This document shows positions 12,421-26,281 of a stretch of 64,000 nucleotides of DNA, in pieces. A program made the position numbers and the translations under genes. The notes beneath the pieces are model-generated. The model saw only the letters and a program-made list of their open reading frames with translations, was not told the origin of the DNA and made no database searches. Every line of letters starts with the position of its first letter. The stretch's first letter is position 1. Source of the DNA: Toxonevra muliebris (taxonomy: Eukaryota > Arthropoda > Insecta > Diptera > Pallopteridae); contig OY829328.1 of assembly GCA_963691655.1 (NCBI GenBank), forward strand, positions 33,995,890-34,059,889, in the 5' to 3' direction.

Positions 12421-13253
12421 TATGAGGCATTTCATGTGAAGCGGACAACGAAAAAAAAGTAAGGTTCTGAAATTTGTTGAAATTCGGCCTAATTAAACCT
12501 GTAGAAAATATAAATGTAGACACACAATTTTTTTTTTGTATGAAGCTTATTTGCTAAGTTATGGGTTTTTAAAGAATTGACGTAATTGAAATATGGATTT
12601 TTAAAAATAATTTTTAAAATTAAGCAAATTTACAATAAAATATTGAACATGGTAATTTAAATAAGTAATTTACTGTTCTTTTCAACTATGGAATCAGACC
12701 GGAAATTAAAATTTGTTTATGCGCCAAACCGGAAGTAAAATTTTAAAATCAGAATTTAAATAACTTCGGCCATTTAAAAAAAAAAATTACAATATTTTTC
12801 AAAATTTAGCTTAAAGTATTTAAATAATACCCTTAAAGTTTAAATATGTGATCTGCATTAGTTTAGGAGATACATGAATTAAGGTACATAGCTACCACGC
12901 TCAGTGCGACACTTATGTATCTATCTCTTAAACTAATGTAGATCTCATTTTGAAATTTTAAGAACATTATTTAAACACTTTAAGCTAAATTTTGGAAAAA
13001 CATTTTTTTTTTAAATGGTCGAAGTTATTTAAATTCTGTTTTTATTTAATTCGGTTTGGTGCATAAAAAAAATTTTATTTCCGTTCTAGTTCCATAATTG
13101 AAAAGAACAGTAAATTTCCTATTTAAATTACCATGTTCAATATTTTATTGTAAAATTGTGTGTCCACATTCATATTTTGAAGAAGCTCAATTAGGCCGAA
13201 TTTCAGAACTTCACATTTTTTTACGTTGTCCGCTTCACATGAAATGCCTCATA
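12421..13253. mobile_element. foldback element 1, about 833 bp
   Basis: Both ends carry TATGAGGCATTTCATGTGAA in opposite orientation, followed by GCGGACAACG. The inverted similarity runs almost to the centre, leaving a loop near 12878-12916. The left arm (about 457 bp) is longer than the right (about 337 bp), because a segment around 12540-12650 is missing from the right arm. There is no transposase. A third partial copy is at 52840-53283. The superfamily is not identified. Confidence 0.85.
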
Positions 13254-16200
13254 TGTTAATCCGCCTTGAGGCGGGCTCATGATTTTGAGGGTTGTTTGAC
13301 ATCTGAAGCAATTAGTATATATGCTTAAATTCTCAGTTAAGTTGTTTTGTCTATTTAATTTTTTTGTTTTTATGTCATACCCCATCAATATATACACCTA
13401 TGTGTTTAACTAATTCAGTTTATATATATAAATATAGATACTTAGAAACATACATAATAATAATGTGTCAATTATAATGACATAAGATTTTACTTTTACG
13501 TTTCATTTTTAACAATTTGTTTATCATTACTTGCTGTTCCTATATATGTGTGTATGTATGTAAGCCTACAATTAGGCTACAAGAATTTCTACGAAGAGTA
13601 CCGTTCGTCATTTATATGCACATGACAGCATCATTAGGTATTTATATGCTTCGTAGTTTTTTTTTTTTCTTGTCTTTATTTTTATTTATATTTTTTCACT
13701 AATTACATCTTTTATGCTCATTATTTTTTTGTTTTCCTTTACAAATTTAGGTCAACTTTGCCTCCTTTTCTATTTGTCTGTGTCTTGTTATAACTGAGCG
13801 CTCTTATTTATCTTTATGTCACACAGTTTGCACTTGAAATGTTATCAAAGCTAACTAAGGTAACTGAGTGAGGAAAAACGGAGTTAAACTTGAGTGTGGG
13901 TTGTTAGTTTGGGAAGCAAAAGCATATATTATGCGTAAAGTAAACAAAGAAGAAACAAAAGAAAATTAATTTTTGTAATATTACTAGAGCATAGTATGAA
14001 TACAAAATATTAAATCTCGTATATATTAATTATCAAGGTTAGCACAAGTACAAATTTATATAAAGAGTTATATATTTTTTGTTTTAAATTTGTAGGTGCT
14101 TGCTTTTGTAAAGAGGTAAAGGTATTTGAAGTACATAATTTAAAGTGAAAAAAATATTCCACATAATAATTTTAAATTTCTTAATACATGCGTAGGCAAA
14201 GAGCTTTTGAAAAACTTCTTGCAAATAGTTGGTAATGAATCAGGCAGATCTAAACAAATGCAGATTTGTAGTGGAACTTATAAATGTGTACCAAAAAAGT
14301 GCGCATTATAGCAAATAATAACACATACTTTTAGGAGTTTTTATAATTGAAACAGAGTTAGGGAGTATCAAAAATTGTAACAATTTACAATTAATGCATT
14401 AAAATCAGGGACCGAAAATAATAATTATTTTTAAATACTTAAAACGAAAAAATCAGCATGCTCCAAATACCGGAGAATAATGTCGAATATAGATTCGCAA
14501 ACACGATGTGCAAAGCTGTGCAACGATTTTTTCGTTTCAATCAAAAATATAAAAATCAGAAATACATATTATTTCTGAGCAAACAGATAAAAATCAAAAA
14601 ATTTATATAATTTCTGAGCAAAAAATACAAAATCAAAAAATAATTTTAATAATAAAATTAAATAAATTTTGATTTTTTTCTCCCTGCTTATAATGATTAC
14701 GGTCCCTGATTAAAATTAAAAAAATATACACATAATAAAAAATAAATATGTACATAATACCAACAAAATATAACACTGGAACTGTTGACTTGACATCTGA
14801 AGATCAAAAGTGTTTCGTAAAAGCAAAAATAACATATTATTTCGCTACATTAAATAAACACCTTAAGTGTTGATATTTATTAAAATAAAATGCATAAAAC
14901 TCATACTCAACTGTAAAATTGTATGATGAAAATGTAAATAACCACTAAATTACATACAACCACATACACACAAACATATGTACATTCTTTCTTTTTTATA
15001 AGTAAATATAAATATATTATATAAACATTTTCCGTATGTAAAATGAATATCTCAGCATAAAACCAGCATCAATATATGAAGCGACAAATGCAACGCGATA
15101 AAACACACAATCATAATATAAAAATTTCGTCGAAAATAAACATTTTTAAATGTATGTTTCAATACATGTGCACATGTGTTTGTGTACGTGTTTGTATCTG
15201 TGGTTATGAAAAAAATGCAGGAAATTAACATAAAATTGCTATAAATTTTTGGTAGCAAGTGATTTGTTGCCACTGAAATTCCAGGTTGCTGTTATTGTTG
15301 TTTTATTTTTTGGAGCGTTTTTTCTTATACACTCAGCGAAAATGTTATTAAATTAAAAAAATGTTCATGTCGTTTCAGTAAGAAAAATATTGTTAATACT
15401 AAAAGAAATAGTATATGGCTTAAAATCAAATTGTTTAGTTTAATATTAATGATACAATTACAATAATTTATATTAAGCTCATTTTTCTCTAAGTGTAGTA
15501 TAGGTATAAAAAAAAATCGACTATTTTTCTCCTTTACCATGCATGTATGCTTAAATATAAAAAGTAAACAATTATTGCTCTGTGCGGCCACTCTCTCTTT
15601 CACTCTTTTACTCTGTCTTGGTGTTGGTCTCTTGTGTGCACTCACTCTCACATGCACATACAAACATACACACGTTGGTATTGTAGAAGATTTATGCTGT
15701 AAGCGACACTTATGCCAAGCAAAACCGCTACTGCTGCTGCTGCTACTTTTGATTAATTGCTCTGAAGTATGCAAAAATGTGCGGTTCACATTTAACTTGC
15801 CTCACAAAAAAAAAAAAGGAAAAATATAGAAAATTTTCTGTTTGAAAGTAAAACTTTTTTGTGTTTTAGTCACTCGTTTTTACGAAATGAATGCTAAAAA
15901 AAAGTCGGAAACTTTGTGCTAAGAATGTACTAGTATGTGAATAATAAAAAGATTTTTCCCATGTTCCTTGAAAATCTCTTTGCTTTCTGATTATTTTAGA
16001 GATTTTATTGGCACCGCTTTTTACACAATACTTTAGATCAAACGTTTTTCTTAAGAGAAAATGTATTTCCAATTTGTACAATTCATAATCCAGCATTTTT
16101 TTTTTGTCGTCCATTTAAATATTTTGTAATTGTTTATAATATAACATTAATTTTTTTTTTCAAATAAATCATTTTGTTATTCAGTAAAAAAAAACTGAAC

Positions 16201-16330
16201 ACAAAATACGCAAGTATTGTATACATGAAATAAGATTTATTACCAGACATAATAATTTTCTCAAGATAAGATCTCACGCTTTAATAAAGAGAAAGAAATT
16301 TTTCTACTAACAGCAACATAAATTTTATTT
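13254..16330. other. AT-rich non-coding sequence
   Basis: No exon was recognised. A CT/CA-rich block at about 15580-15750 includes ACTCTCTCTTTCACTC and CTGCTGCTGCTGCTAC simple repeats. The open frames there are composition effects. Confidence 0.55.
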
Positions 16331-16350
16331 TCTTTTTTTCTAGAATATTT

Positions 16351-16854
16351 ATGTTATTGGATATATATATTTGTAACTTAAAACGTAACTCAGAAAAATT
16401 TTTGGATCCATTCACCTTAAAGTCGACATATGTGAGTTTGGCCAGGTCAACACTCGAGTATCTCAGTATTATTTGGGATCCCTGCTACGTCTGTGATATC
16501 AATCGCATCGAAAAAATTCAAAAAAGATTCCCAAGATTTGCTCTTCGCCAAATGTTCAATTCAGAGAATATGCCTACATATGTTACTAGATGCCAACTTT
16601 TAGGCCTGCATACATTGGATGTGAGGCGAAAGACTCAAGCTGTCGTGTTTGTGAAGGATATTCCTGATAATAAAATCGATTCGCCTGAGCTGCTTGAACT
16701 CATAGAAGAAAGGTCATTGTTTCTTGTTCCATTTCATAAAACGAATTATGGAAACCTTACTTGCAGATGCTGCAATGATACGTCTACTCATTTATATTTC
16801 AGTAAAAATAGAACATGCTTCAAAAGGTCACTAAATGAATATTTTTTAAGTTAA
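16351..16854 (+). pseudogene. non-LTR retrotransposon ORF2 C-terminus
   Basis: The 167-residue frame contains SLARSTLEYLSIIWDP, INRIEKIQKRFPRFALR and, later, VRRKTQAVVFVKDI. This is the conserved region just after the reverse transcriptase in Jockey/CR1/I-type LINEs ('R..LEY.S.IW.P...INRIE..QKRF..FALR'). The frame ends at TAA, 16852-16854. It is followed by a short 3' UTR and an AAATAAATAAATAA tail at about 16878-16895, typical of a LINE 3' end. The catalytic reverse transcriptase part is absent, so it is a 5'-truncated insertion. Confidence 0.8.
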
Positions 16855-17444
16855 GTTTAAGTTCATAACCTGTAAGGGCTAAATAAATAAATAATTTATA
16901 CATGAATTTATAAGAAAAAAATAGCAATTTATTTTAGATTATATTTTATACAAATGTGGTTTTCCATTTTTTGTATTTGTTTAAGAAAAATGAAATAGAA
17001 ATAACATCATGTAATAATAAAATAAATTATAATAATGAAAACTAAAATCCATGTCCATTCAGAGATCTCCTGAAGGTGAGAGATTTTAATTCATGACCTA
17101 AGATCAAAACGTGTGAGGTTTTCTTCTCGGCAAGACCAAATTTAACATTCAAGTTACTTGCAATTTAATTTTGAAAGGTGTCAAATTATTCCACAGCGCA
17201 ATTAGAGCGATACAAAATTTATGTGGAAAAGAAATTACTAGTAATATAGTCTTTTCAATAAGAGCATGTTCGACTTAAATGTACGAACAAATTTTAGTAT
17301 CAAGTTGGACTTTATTTTCAACATTTAACATTCAAACAAGAAATCGACACTGCGTGGTTTAAGAGGGCAGGACCCTAAAAATTAAGTTCGCTTGTGCAGT
17401 AAGTGAAAAGAAGAAAATAAGATAAGGATTTTGGAATGCGACTC

Positions 17445-17665
17445 TCAATCTCCAGATGCTAACCACATTGTAAATTTTTGGGCAATTATTAAGCTTAAGA
17501 TAAGCAAAAAAATGCTAAGAGTATTGCCCAATTGAAACGACAGCTTAAATCAAAATAGCGGTGTTTGCAGCAATCATACGCCGAAAAGCTAGTTAATAGT
17601 ATGACCTCGCTTTACCACAAAATTACTCAAAATTATAGGAACTGGGCACTACATTGATATGTCAG
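17445..17665 (+). pseudogene. Tc1-like transposase C-terminal fragment
   Basis: Reading + strand frames gives QSPDANHIVNFWAIIKLKI, then after a +1 shift NAKSIAQLKRQLKSK, a stop, and LQQSYAEKLVNSMTS. This matches the Tc1/IS630 pattern 'SPDLNPIENVW..LK' (last catalytic Asp region) and the C-terminal 'Y...L..SM..R'. It has at least one frameshift and stops, so it is dead. It may belong with one of the Tc1-type elements near 8 kb, but this is not shown. Confidence 0.6.
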
Positions 17666-20600
17666 GGCATTGAACAAAAAATGTTCCAAAATAATATGGG
17701 GTATTTTTTTTGTTTGGGGCATTTTTTGAAGGGCTTAGGCCGCACACGCTCTTGTTGAAAAGACTGTCAGTAATATGAGGAGGAATTTTTGACAAACGTC
17801 TTTATTTGGAGCTGGTCAAAGAACATAAATTTCGAATGAGAACATTACAATGGCTTCAGTGTCCTTCAAAATTTCATGTATTAACCATCATTACCAAGCC
17901 AGTACAAGTAACTGCTGCATCGGTTTAAAGACATAATTTTTTCCATTTTCCATTGTGTGTTTTCCAATAATTAAAAGTAATTTTTTTCACTTTTGAACAG
18001 CTAATATGTAAATTTTTTATCGATTCTGTCGCGGCTTTTGCTTGTTTATGCCATTGCCCACTGCTCTCCTTTCGAAAATTTCAGAAAAAGTGTAGTGTTT
18101 TGAAATGATATGCAATATTAAATTTTGTCAACATTTTGCATTCATATAAGTTTTATGCCTCTCAATATAATGTAGGTTGTGATTTGTGGCATGTGATTTC
18201 TGCTACTATGGGGAAGGAGAAAATACTAACATGACGTCACTCCAGAAAACAAAACTTAAACCAAGCAAAAATCAAAATGAAATAATCATTTAATGGGAAA
18301 AGTCGTTGATTACATAAGATTAACGAATGTCATTTAAATAAACTATGTACTACATATATGTAAATGTTTATATGCAGCAAATATCATTTCTCAAGCTTGG
18401 ATAGAAGGTCAGCAGTATTGCTATATAGCACAAAATAGAAGCAACAGCATTAGAAGTTTTATGCTCTTTTCGTTACCAATCAATCACTTGCTTCAATTTC
18501 TTTTTTCTCTAGCTTTTGTTGGATTATCGAAATGTAATTTCTCAAAAAATAGATTTAATTTAAGAAAACGGATAAAAAAAGAAGAAGAAGAAGAAACGAA
18601 GACTAGACAGGACTTTCTAGCAAAATAAAAATTAGAGCGTAAAAAAATTATAAAAAAGAAATTATCCAAACACAAATAGATTGATTGAAGTGACTGTTAA
18701 AGGCCAAGTTATCTAGTATCTGAAGGGGATAGCAAAAAAAAAAATTTTTCTATCAATTTTTCTATCTGTGTATATGTGTGTGTTTATATAGGAACAGCGA
18801 TATGTGTGTGTGTGTGTTGTGCTTATAGATTTTTAATCATTTGCTTGTCAGGGAAATTCTGTTTGTTATGAGAAAAGTAGGTTTGGCTTTTCATTTTCCT
18901 TTTGATACAGAGAATTTTCGGAAACGCATGTTGTATATATAGAAATGACTTGTAATCTCCAGCGGCCATTAATCATTTTGAGCTCAAATAAAAAAAAAAT
19001 CATCTAGGTATATGTAACTACATATTGGCCTCTCCTTTACAGCTTATGCCTGTAGGAAAAAGGAGCATGCTTGCAAACAGGTCACTGGGAGTTGAAGAAC
19101 CGACATAAGCGGTCGACCCAAGGGGGATCATAACTGAGTTTTTCATGATCGAAATCGAAAAAATAAAAAGATATATTGAAATATGATTTATGCATAAATT
19201 ATAATTGTTTCATAACAAAAATTTCATATTTAATACTTTTGCTTACACTGAACTTTACTCCTACACTATTTATGCTAAAATGATGAGAAAAAATGCATAA
19301 ATTATGGTATTCTAAATTAGGTTCCAAGCAACTTGTTAATCGTAGGTTGTTTGGATTTCCGAGATACGATTGGTACTTTAACTTATTTTCTTGGAAAAGT
19401 TAGTAGTTAAGCAATTTAAGTTTTAATAACATCAAAGCTTTATTGCTCATGTTCGATCAGTTTTATTTGATAATAATTTCTTACTGCCTATACAAATTTT
19501 TATAAGAATTCATGTTAAAACTCATTCGCACCAAAGAAGATGTTAATTAAATTTAATTAATAATAATAATAAATCAGTTTAGTTTCAATGAAAATCAAAA
19601 TTTTAATGCTAATGCCAATTATGCCATAAAAGATTTAAATCTCACACCAATTAAAGGGCATACCCGGGTTTCTGTGTCAGAAATAGCCCCAAACCGAATC
19701 AAGTTTTGCATGAACACTTTTAAAGCACTTGGTTTAAGAGTGATTTGGCAAAATTTTTAGACCATTATCTATAATTTTTAATGAGTAAAAACGGATTTTG
19801 TAAATTTCGTTTTTTGCTTTTTCAGCTTAACTAATCATAGGAAAAATCTGAAAAAATTCACAGTGATTTTTTAGTTTTGAAGACACATTTGAAATTTTTT
19901 CGCGAATTTTCTAACGTGAAGTTCGCGATGAAAAAAATTTTTTCATACTAAAAATTGGTTCACTACTCTAATTTTTCTTATGTAAATAAGTCTCTTCCAA
20001 ATACTCATACTCCAATTTTTTCAGATTTTTGCAAAGTCTGGACGGGGGTCAAAAAAATTAGAAACCGAAATTATCAACTATCTGCTATTTTCGCAGAATT
20101 TTTTTCAAAATTTTTTTTTACCACCCCAGTTGAGTTATGGTTTATTACATTCATTACGCAGTGGAACAGATTTTCAACTTTTGTCTTATGTGCGAGATTT
20201 TTCATCACCTCTAGTTCAACTTTGAAGCCGGAAAAATGGGGTCTTCAGAGCCTATTAACTCTATTTCTTTATTTCAACAGATACGAATTTGATGTCTGAA
20301 GCAAAGTTGTTAAACACAAAGAGATAAATAGTTTTTGTGTATTCAGTTATCCTCCAACTCTTACTTATTCTCTTAATAAACGATTCCATTATTTACTTAC
20401 GTAGTGTGAGTTACTTAGTTCCAATGTAAAAGATTCGGTTTCTGCATTATTCTAAAAAAAAGTGTGCCTCGTAGGTTATACCGATGTTTTGGGACCCTAT
20501 AATTTTTAACAGGGAACAGTATAATGATTTTTCCAACGGTTTTTGTTTTATCTGCTTTTTATTGAAAAAGGGGGCTTAATGCTGAAACAAAATCATTTGA

Positions 20601-22660
20601 ATTGAAAATTTAATGTTAATGGTAGTTAAGTTTCACAGATGTTCAAAGTTTTATTGAATAATGCAAGTTCAAACTCATTGGAATTGAAATTTTATTAAAT
20701 TTCATTGGCATTAGATTAGAGATTGAATGTCTTATTGTATTCTTATTCTAGTTGCTTAAATTCCTTGACATTGAAATTTTGAGTTCGAATGTCAATTCAA
20801 TTTCATTGGCATTAAAAATGTAAACTCAATTTCAATGGCAGTTTTATTTTAGTTAAATAAAAGTTACCAAAATGACTGAAGGGAAATCTACGATAAGTAT
20901 GCAATCTATCCCTCCCCTAAAGTAATCTGCCCGTATTTATTTTTAATTTCAATTTAATAAAACTAGTAGCTCCGTGCTGCATTCTCTACTTTTCCTTCTT
21001 CTTTTTGTTTATTTTTTTCCTGCTTTTTTGGCGATATCCACATTCATAGTAGTAATTTAGCGATATTTAGTGCTGGATTATGCTACCGGAGACATGAAGA
21101 CTTCTACAAGAGGTACCAGAAGTGTATTTGTTGCAAATTTGTGGAAAAATGGAAAAATTTTCAATCGGCTCCGGTAATTTTTGTGTGGAAATTTTATTCC
21201 ATTGAGGAAAACTTTTATAGAAAAACCTATGACACTCCCCGAAAATGTCAAAAATCAGGACGAGGCCTGGAAAACCAGGATATCTAGTAACCCTAGATAA
21301 ACTTTTTTCTTTTACCACATAAAAGTTTGAGAAAAAAGGTCTGATTTCTCAAGCGTAAACAGATCTACATTGAACTATCTGGGATCTATCTTTATTCATT
21401 TGAATGCATCCTTCATATCTGCAATTAAAATAACATATTCTTCGAAATTGAAAAGTCCGAAGTGGCATCTGTCTTAACCTTAAAAAAAAACCTGACCATA
21501 TTTCATAGCTATAGAAGTCACAGTTGCTACATTTCCCTACTGGTATCTAGAAAGCTAATAGTAGAAATATGTAGGTATGTGTGTGTGCTTGCTATTGTGT
21601 GCGTGTTTCAATCAATTTCCAATTACTTACATTTTTTTTTTTTACGATATAAAGTTACTTTTTTATTAGTTCAAAAAATACAATATAAAATACAATATCT
21701 ATTGAAAAAGAATAAGGAAAAGGGAAAAGGTTTTAAAATTGTTAAACTGTGTGTGAACATAAATATTTACACACACCAACAAAGGTCAAGACAAGCACTC
21801 TCACAAACACTCTCACAAACACACATACTTTTACTCTCATTCACAAGTATAACAAAATATTATATTAGCAATTTTAAATATAAATAACTATAAAAATCTT
21901 AAATTTTATTGAAACGAAAAATAAGAAGAAACTTTGGCATCGATTTCAGTTATAGACGGACTTTATTTAAGTAAACAGGTTTTCAATTCAATTCATAGCT
22001 ATTAAGAAACGTGCGCTGTTAATATCAAGCTAGCTAATGCTATTGCTTTTGCTCATTTCTTCTGCTCCCTCTCTCTTTCATTTGATTTCATTCTTTGCTA
22101 CTGTTTACTTTACCGAAAATGCTCTAGAGCCCAAAAGTGTGCTTCCTTTAATTTATTTACATTGAAATCATTTTAAGTATATATTGAAATAAATAAAAAT
22201 GGAAAATGTGTGCTAGGGTTTCTTTTTGGGGACACCTACACGCACACACATGCGCACACTTTTGTAGCAGTCAAAACTAATTCTGTTTTGCTTGGGCATT
22301 TATTTTAGTGCCATACATTTTTTCTCCCTTTCTTTTTTTTGAACTAAATTGACTGTGGCGCCATATTGTCGTTGACGCAAACACACTTACACCCATTTTG
22401 AAAATTTATATTCACACACACATACACAGATACAAACATATAATCGCACTTGTAGTATAATGATTGTGCTATTGAAGCATATTTGGCTAAGATTTTTTTA
22501 AGTAATAGTTTTTATTTTGTTGCTGATTTTTGTTTGCTTGATCATGTGTTTGTATTTCATTGTAACTGTTTGCAAGAATAGAAAAATAACATATTTCAGG
22601 GTGCTTATTTGTTTAGAGTTTATTAAGTATTAATGTAAAAATAGATATATTACACTAGTT
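17666..22660. other. AT-rich non-coding sequence
   Basis: No exon was recognised. TGTG microsatellite lies at 18770-18820, TAA repeats near 19560, and CA/CT-rich stretches at 21780-21840 and 22230-22440. Several diverged copies of 'AATTTCATTGGCATT' occur at 20690-20840, a weak local repeat. Confidence 0.5.
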
Positions 22661-22667
22661 TTCAGCC

Positions 22668-23624
22668 GAAAAGTACCAAGAACAAAACATGTTCGGGTGG
22701 ATAAATTGGAACCTCATGAACACAAAAAAATGTTTTTTTTTTCCTATGTTAAGAATTTTTGCCTAGCAATAATTTTGTGGGTATGGTTTCACTCAACTTC
22801 ACTCCTTGTGGAGTCCGAACAAAAAGCTCGATCGACATGAACGGTAAATCGTTAGAAAAGTAATTGAATATCCCTTCAATCGATATGCCGCTTGTTTTGA
22901 TCGAATAACAAATGGCTGAGTTATGGTTCCTCAAATTTTAAAATTTTAAAAACTGCCATTTTTCAAGTTTTTTTTTCAAATATTCTGTTTTTAATTCAAT
23001 TTAGTTTTAATTGAGTGTCAAAATCAGTTACATTTCTTTTTTTAATACATAGTCTATTCAATTACAAACATTTTAAGCCCAAGTTGACCGAGATTGGATG
23101 AAAAATAATTTTTTTGCGATTTTTTTTGTGAAGCAGGGCTGACAACGTGCCCATACAAATGTACAGATACAAATTTAAATTTAAAAACTCGTCAAAACTG
23201 ATAAACAGCAAATGTAGTATGCATGCAGTGAAATTCAAAATTTAGTTGTTTCACAAAAAAATTCAAAAAATTGTTTTTTCATCCAATCTGGATCAACTTA
23301 GACTTAAAATGTTTGTAATTAAATACACTATGCACTAAAAAAAAGAAATGTCCCTGATTTTGACTTCTAATTAAAAATAAATGGAATTTAAAATTGAAAA
23401 TTTGAAAAAAATCGATGGAAAGGGTATTCAATTACTTTTTTAAAAATTTGTAATTCATCTCGATCGAGCTCTTTGTTTGGATTCCACAAGGATTTGAGTG
23501 AAACCATACTCACAAAATTATAGCTCGGCTAAAATTCTTACCATAGAAAAACAAAAAATTTTTGTTTTGTGTTCAAGAGGTCCCAATTTATTCACACAAA
23601 TATGTTTTGTTCTTGGTACTTTTC
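22668..23624. mobile_element. foldback element 2, about 957 bp
   Basis: GAAAAGTACCAAGAACAAAA at the left end faces TTTTGTTCTTGGTACTTTTC at the right. Matching inverted blocks continue inward: the AAGTAATTGAATA block (about 22858) against TATTCAATTACTT (about 23425), TGAGTGAAACCATAC-type strings, and 'GATTGGATGAAAAA' (about 23090) against 'TTTTTTCATCCAATC' (about 23275). The arms are roughly 370-470 bp with a central loop near 23136-23250. There is no transposase. The ends differ from foldback element 1. Confidence 0.85.
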
Positions 23625-24085
23625 AAAATTTGAAATTTGTAAACCAGTATTACCTATGTAAGGGATTTGATGTAATAATCTTGGGAAGAGCAGTATGAAC
23701 CAATGGATAGATAAATGAGAATTTCATTTTACATATTTCTGGTGTTAATTCAACAGATCCAATTTGGTCTATAATGCAACTCAATGCCTCCAAAATGAAA
23801 TCGCCTTGTCCCCAATATGCTAACATTTTATCCGCTAAACTCAAAGCTCGGCAAAGAGTATTTCCGATAATGTTTAAGCTACCCAAAATAATCTCTACAT
23901 TAATTATGTTAAGTAAAATTGAAGCAAAAGAAAAAATTAACAACAACAAATAATATGTTGTCAAGAGAAAATAAACAAAATCACTTCTGAACTATTTATA
24001 ACTATCAATTTTTTTTCCATTCATACACTTCCAATATTATAAACATTAAAACATTATTTCCTTTTTTACAAATATGTACTTTCAG

Positions 24086-24187
24086 GTATCGTGGATACGT
24101 AAAAAAGACTATCATCTACTGACAGTTGGTTTAACCACATACAGCAGTGATGAACGTTTCAGTGCCACACACTTAAAACATTCGGAG
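24086..24187 (+). CDS. dpr13: dpr13-like exon A: middle of Ig domain 1
   Basis: This exon encodes 34 residues starting VSWIRKKDYHLLTVG and ending ATHLKHSE. It is read in phase 0 after a pyrimidine-rich stretch ending ttcag, and is followed by the donor gtatgt. The VSWIR tryptophan is the core Trp of an immunoglobulin V-type fold. The 'RD/KDxHLLTVG..TYSSDERF' pattern is the hallmark of fly Dpr (defective proboscis extension response) adhesion proteins. Their first Ig domain binds DIP receptors at the neuron surface. The first Ig1 cysteine should lie in the preceding exon, which I could not find in the window. From memory of the family the closest member is Dpr13; assignment to Dpr is firmer than assignment to the paralogue. 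Confidence 0.9.
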
Positions 24188-26281
24188 GTATGTATATATG
24201 TATTTGGTAAAATACAAACACTTTTGATAAAAACAAATTCACAATAGTCGAATATAACTATGCAAATGAGTAGAAGTCTAATACACATACTAAGACTACA
24301 CCCACGTAATGCATACATACAAACATTATGCAGTTGTCATTAACAGCGCTTATTCCATGCGACAAAATCTTCTAGAGCAAAAACCATATATTAACTTAAA
24401 GTTTCAAACATATTGAGTGGCCAAAAATCGTGACTTGCATACAAAATGCAAAAATATATTTATAAGCAAAACCCCAGCAGGAAAAATGTAATTACGTTTC
24501 ATATTTGCTAAAGCAAGGTCCAATATCTATGACTTTTAATGTAGTAGTAATATTTAGAAGCTATTTTGCTTGTAACCCATTAAGTCCTGACTCTAGAAAG
24601 GCTGAAGCAAAATTCGATGAAATTTTGCACAAACTTATCATTTGGTTTACTCAAGAAAAACAGAGAAGGAAAATAATCCCTTCTCCTATTTTCTAATTTC
24701 TCAACTTTTTTCATATTTTTTAATTTTGAGATTCATTGAAGTTTTTATGTTAAATTTAGTTATTTAATGTCAATAAAATGAAGGAGATTTTTCAAAAAAT
24801 GTTCAGTACTTAACGCCATCGTTTCGTTATCGGAATGCAAATATTTAAATATATATTATAATCAATGTGTGATCGAAAATGAATTGGGCAATGCATTTTT
24901 AGGAAATATTGGGTCATAAAATACTAGAACTAAAAGGATTTGTTCGCTTTTAAATTTTTAACATTTTTGTTAAAAAAAACTGCGTAACATTTTGATATTC
25001 TACTAAATTCTATTAAAAAGCGCCGCATCTGTGTTAAATAATGCAGCATTTGCGAAATTTTTTACAATTAATAGCTTCAAATCGAAATTTTTGAAGCCTA
25101 GCTGCTTCTCGTTGCATTTTCATATTTTATTATTATTATAAATTCGTTACTTTAACTGCAATTGTTTCAATACTAATTTTGAAGTTAAGTTTTGTGCACT
25201 TTAACCAGATAAAAAAAAACTCAATTTGTTTTTTTTTTTGAGAGAAGCCATAAATTTTTGCGGATAATTTTAATATGACAGATATGTACTGACCTAATGT
25301 AGTTTATACAAAAGTCAGTCTATTTAAATATTTTTCTTATGAACTGAACTTCAAACATTAAAACACTTACCTAGAGCTCGTCATCAAACAATGGCATCGT
25401 AATTTAATATTGGATGAACTCTTGCTATGTGCATCCATTAAGTATTGTATAATGTTACAGTCTGCCAAAAAGCGAGGAGCACGTAGACTAGAATGTCCAT
25501 TGTACTCCCGAAGAGGAACACTCTCCTAACTTAGTTAATTCGTTAGTTAGTTAGTTACTGCAACTTCGTCTATAAACAAACCCTGTAAACAAACCTGCAT
25601 AGCTTAGAGAGATCAATGTTGACTAAGCCTCCCATCTTGAAGAAATATTTGGCTAGTATGGCACATCTCGTCCGAGCGAAAGCACGACATTCTCAGATGA
25701 AATGCCCGGAACTTGCATCATCTGCACCATAGACTCGATTGCTGGTTACCGATTTTTCTGAAAAATCGCTGACTCTAGGTCAATTATGATTCTCAAATCA
25801 CATCTTAGCTGACTTAACAGATACTTAGAGCTATGCTGCCTAGGAAACTCAATGGTTGCAATATAATTTACGCAGCCTTTGCTTCACTTTTTAATCCAAT
25901 TATGTTTTTAAGTAATTCCAACATGACCTCTTCTTATTCACATAGATTAAAACATTTATTTCATATATAAATTATATTTCTTTGATGGCTGGCAAATAGC
26001 TCATATCTACGTTTTTTTTAAAACTGCTATATTTGTAAATTCATTAAAATAAACTTATGAACAAGAAACAATTTTAAAAAGATAAATTGATTAAAGTGAG
26101 ATTTTTTTTTGTCGACGACTGTATATATGCTAACGTGTGTGCACTACAATAATCATGTCGTGCAATATTGTAAAATGTTTTGCAATATTGGCACGTTGCG
26201 TTGTTAGAATACAACCTCACATGTGCAATCATACACACGCACAAATTTACAGACACTTATCCAAACATATTGGTGAACTTA
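24188..26281. other. dpr13 intron A-B, left part
   Basis: Intron sequence with no coding signal. TTAGTTAGTTAGTTA repeats lie near 25540. Confidence 0.6.

Noticed and set aside
15325..15829. Overlapping frames on both strands, including a Leu-rich segment that looks like a signal peptide
   Set aside because: The Leu run is a CTG/CTC microsatellite; no conserved motif or splice pattern linking it to dpr13.
18230..18242. TGACGTCA cAMP-response-type site
   Set aside because: An isolated 8-bp match in non-coding DNA; expected by chance at this scale.
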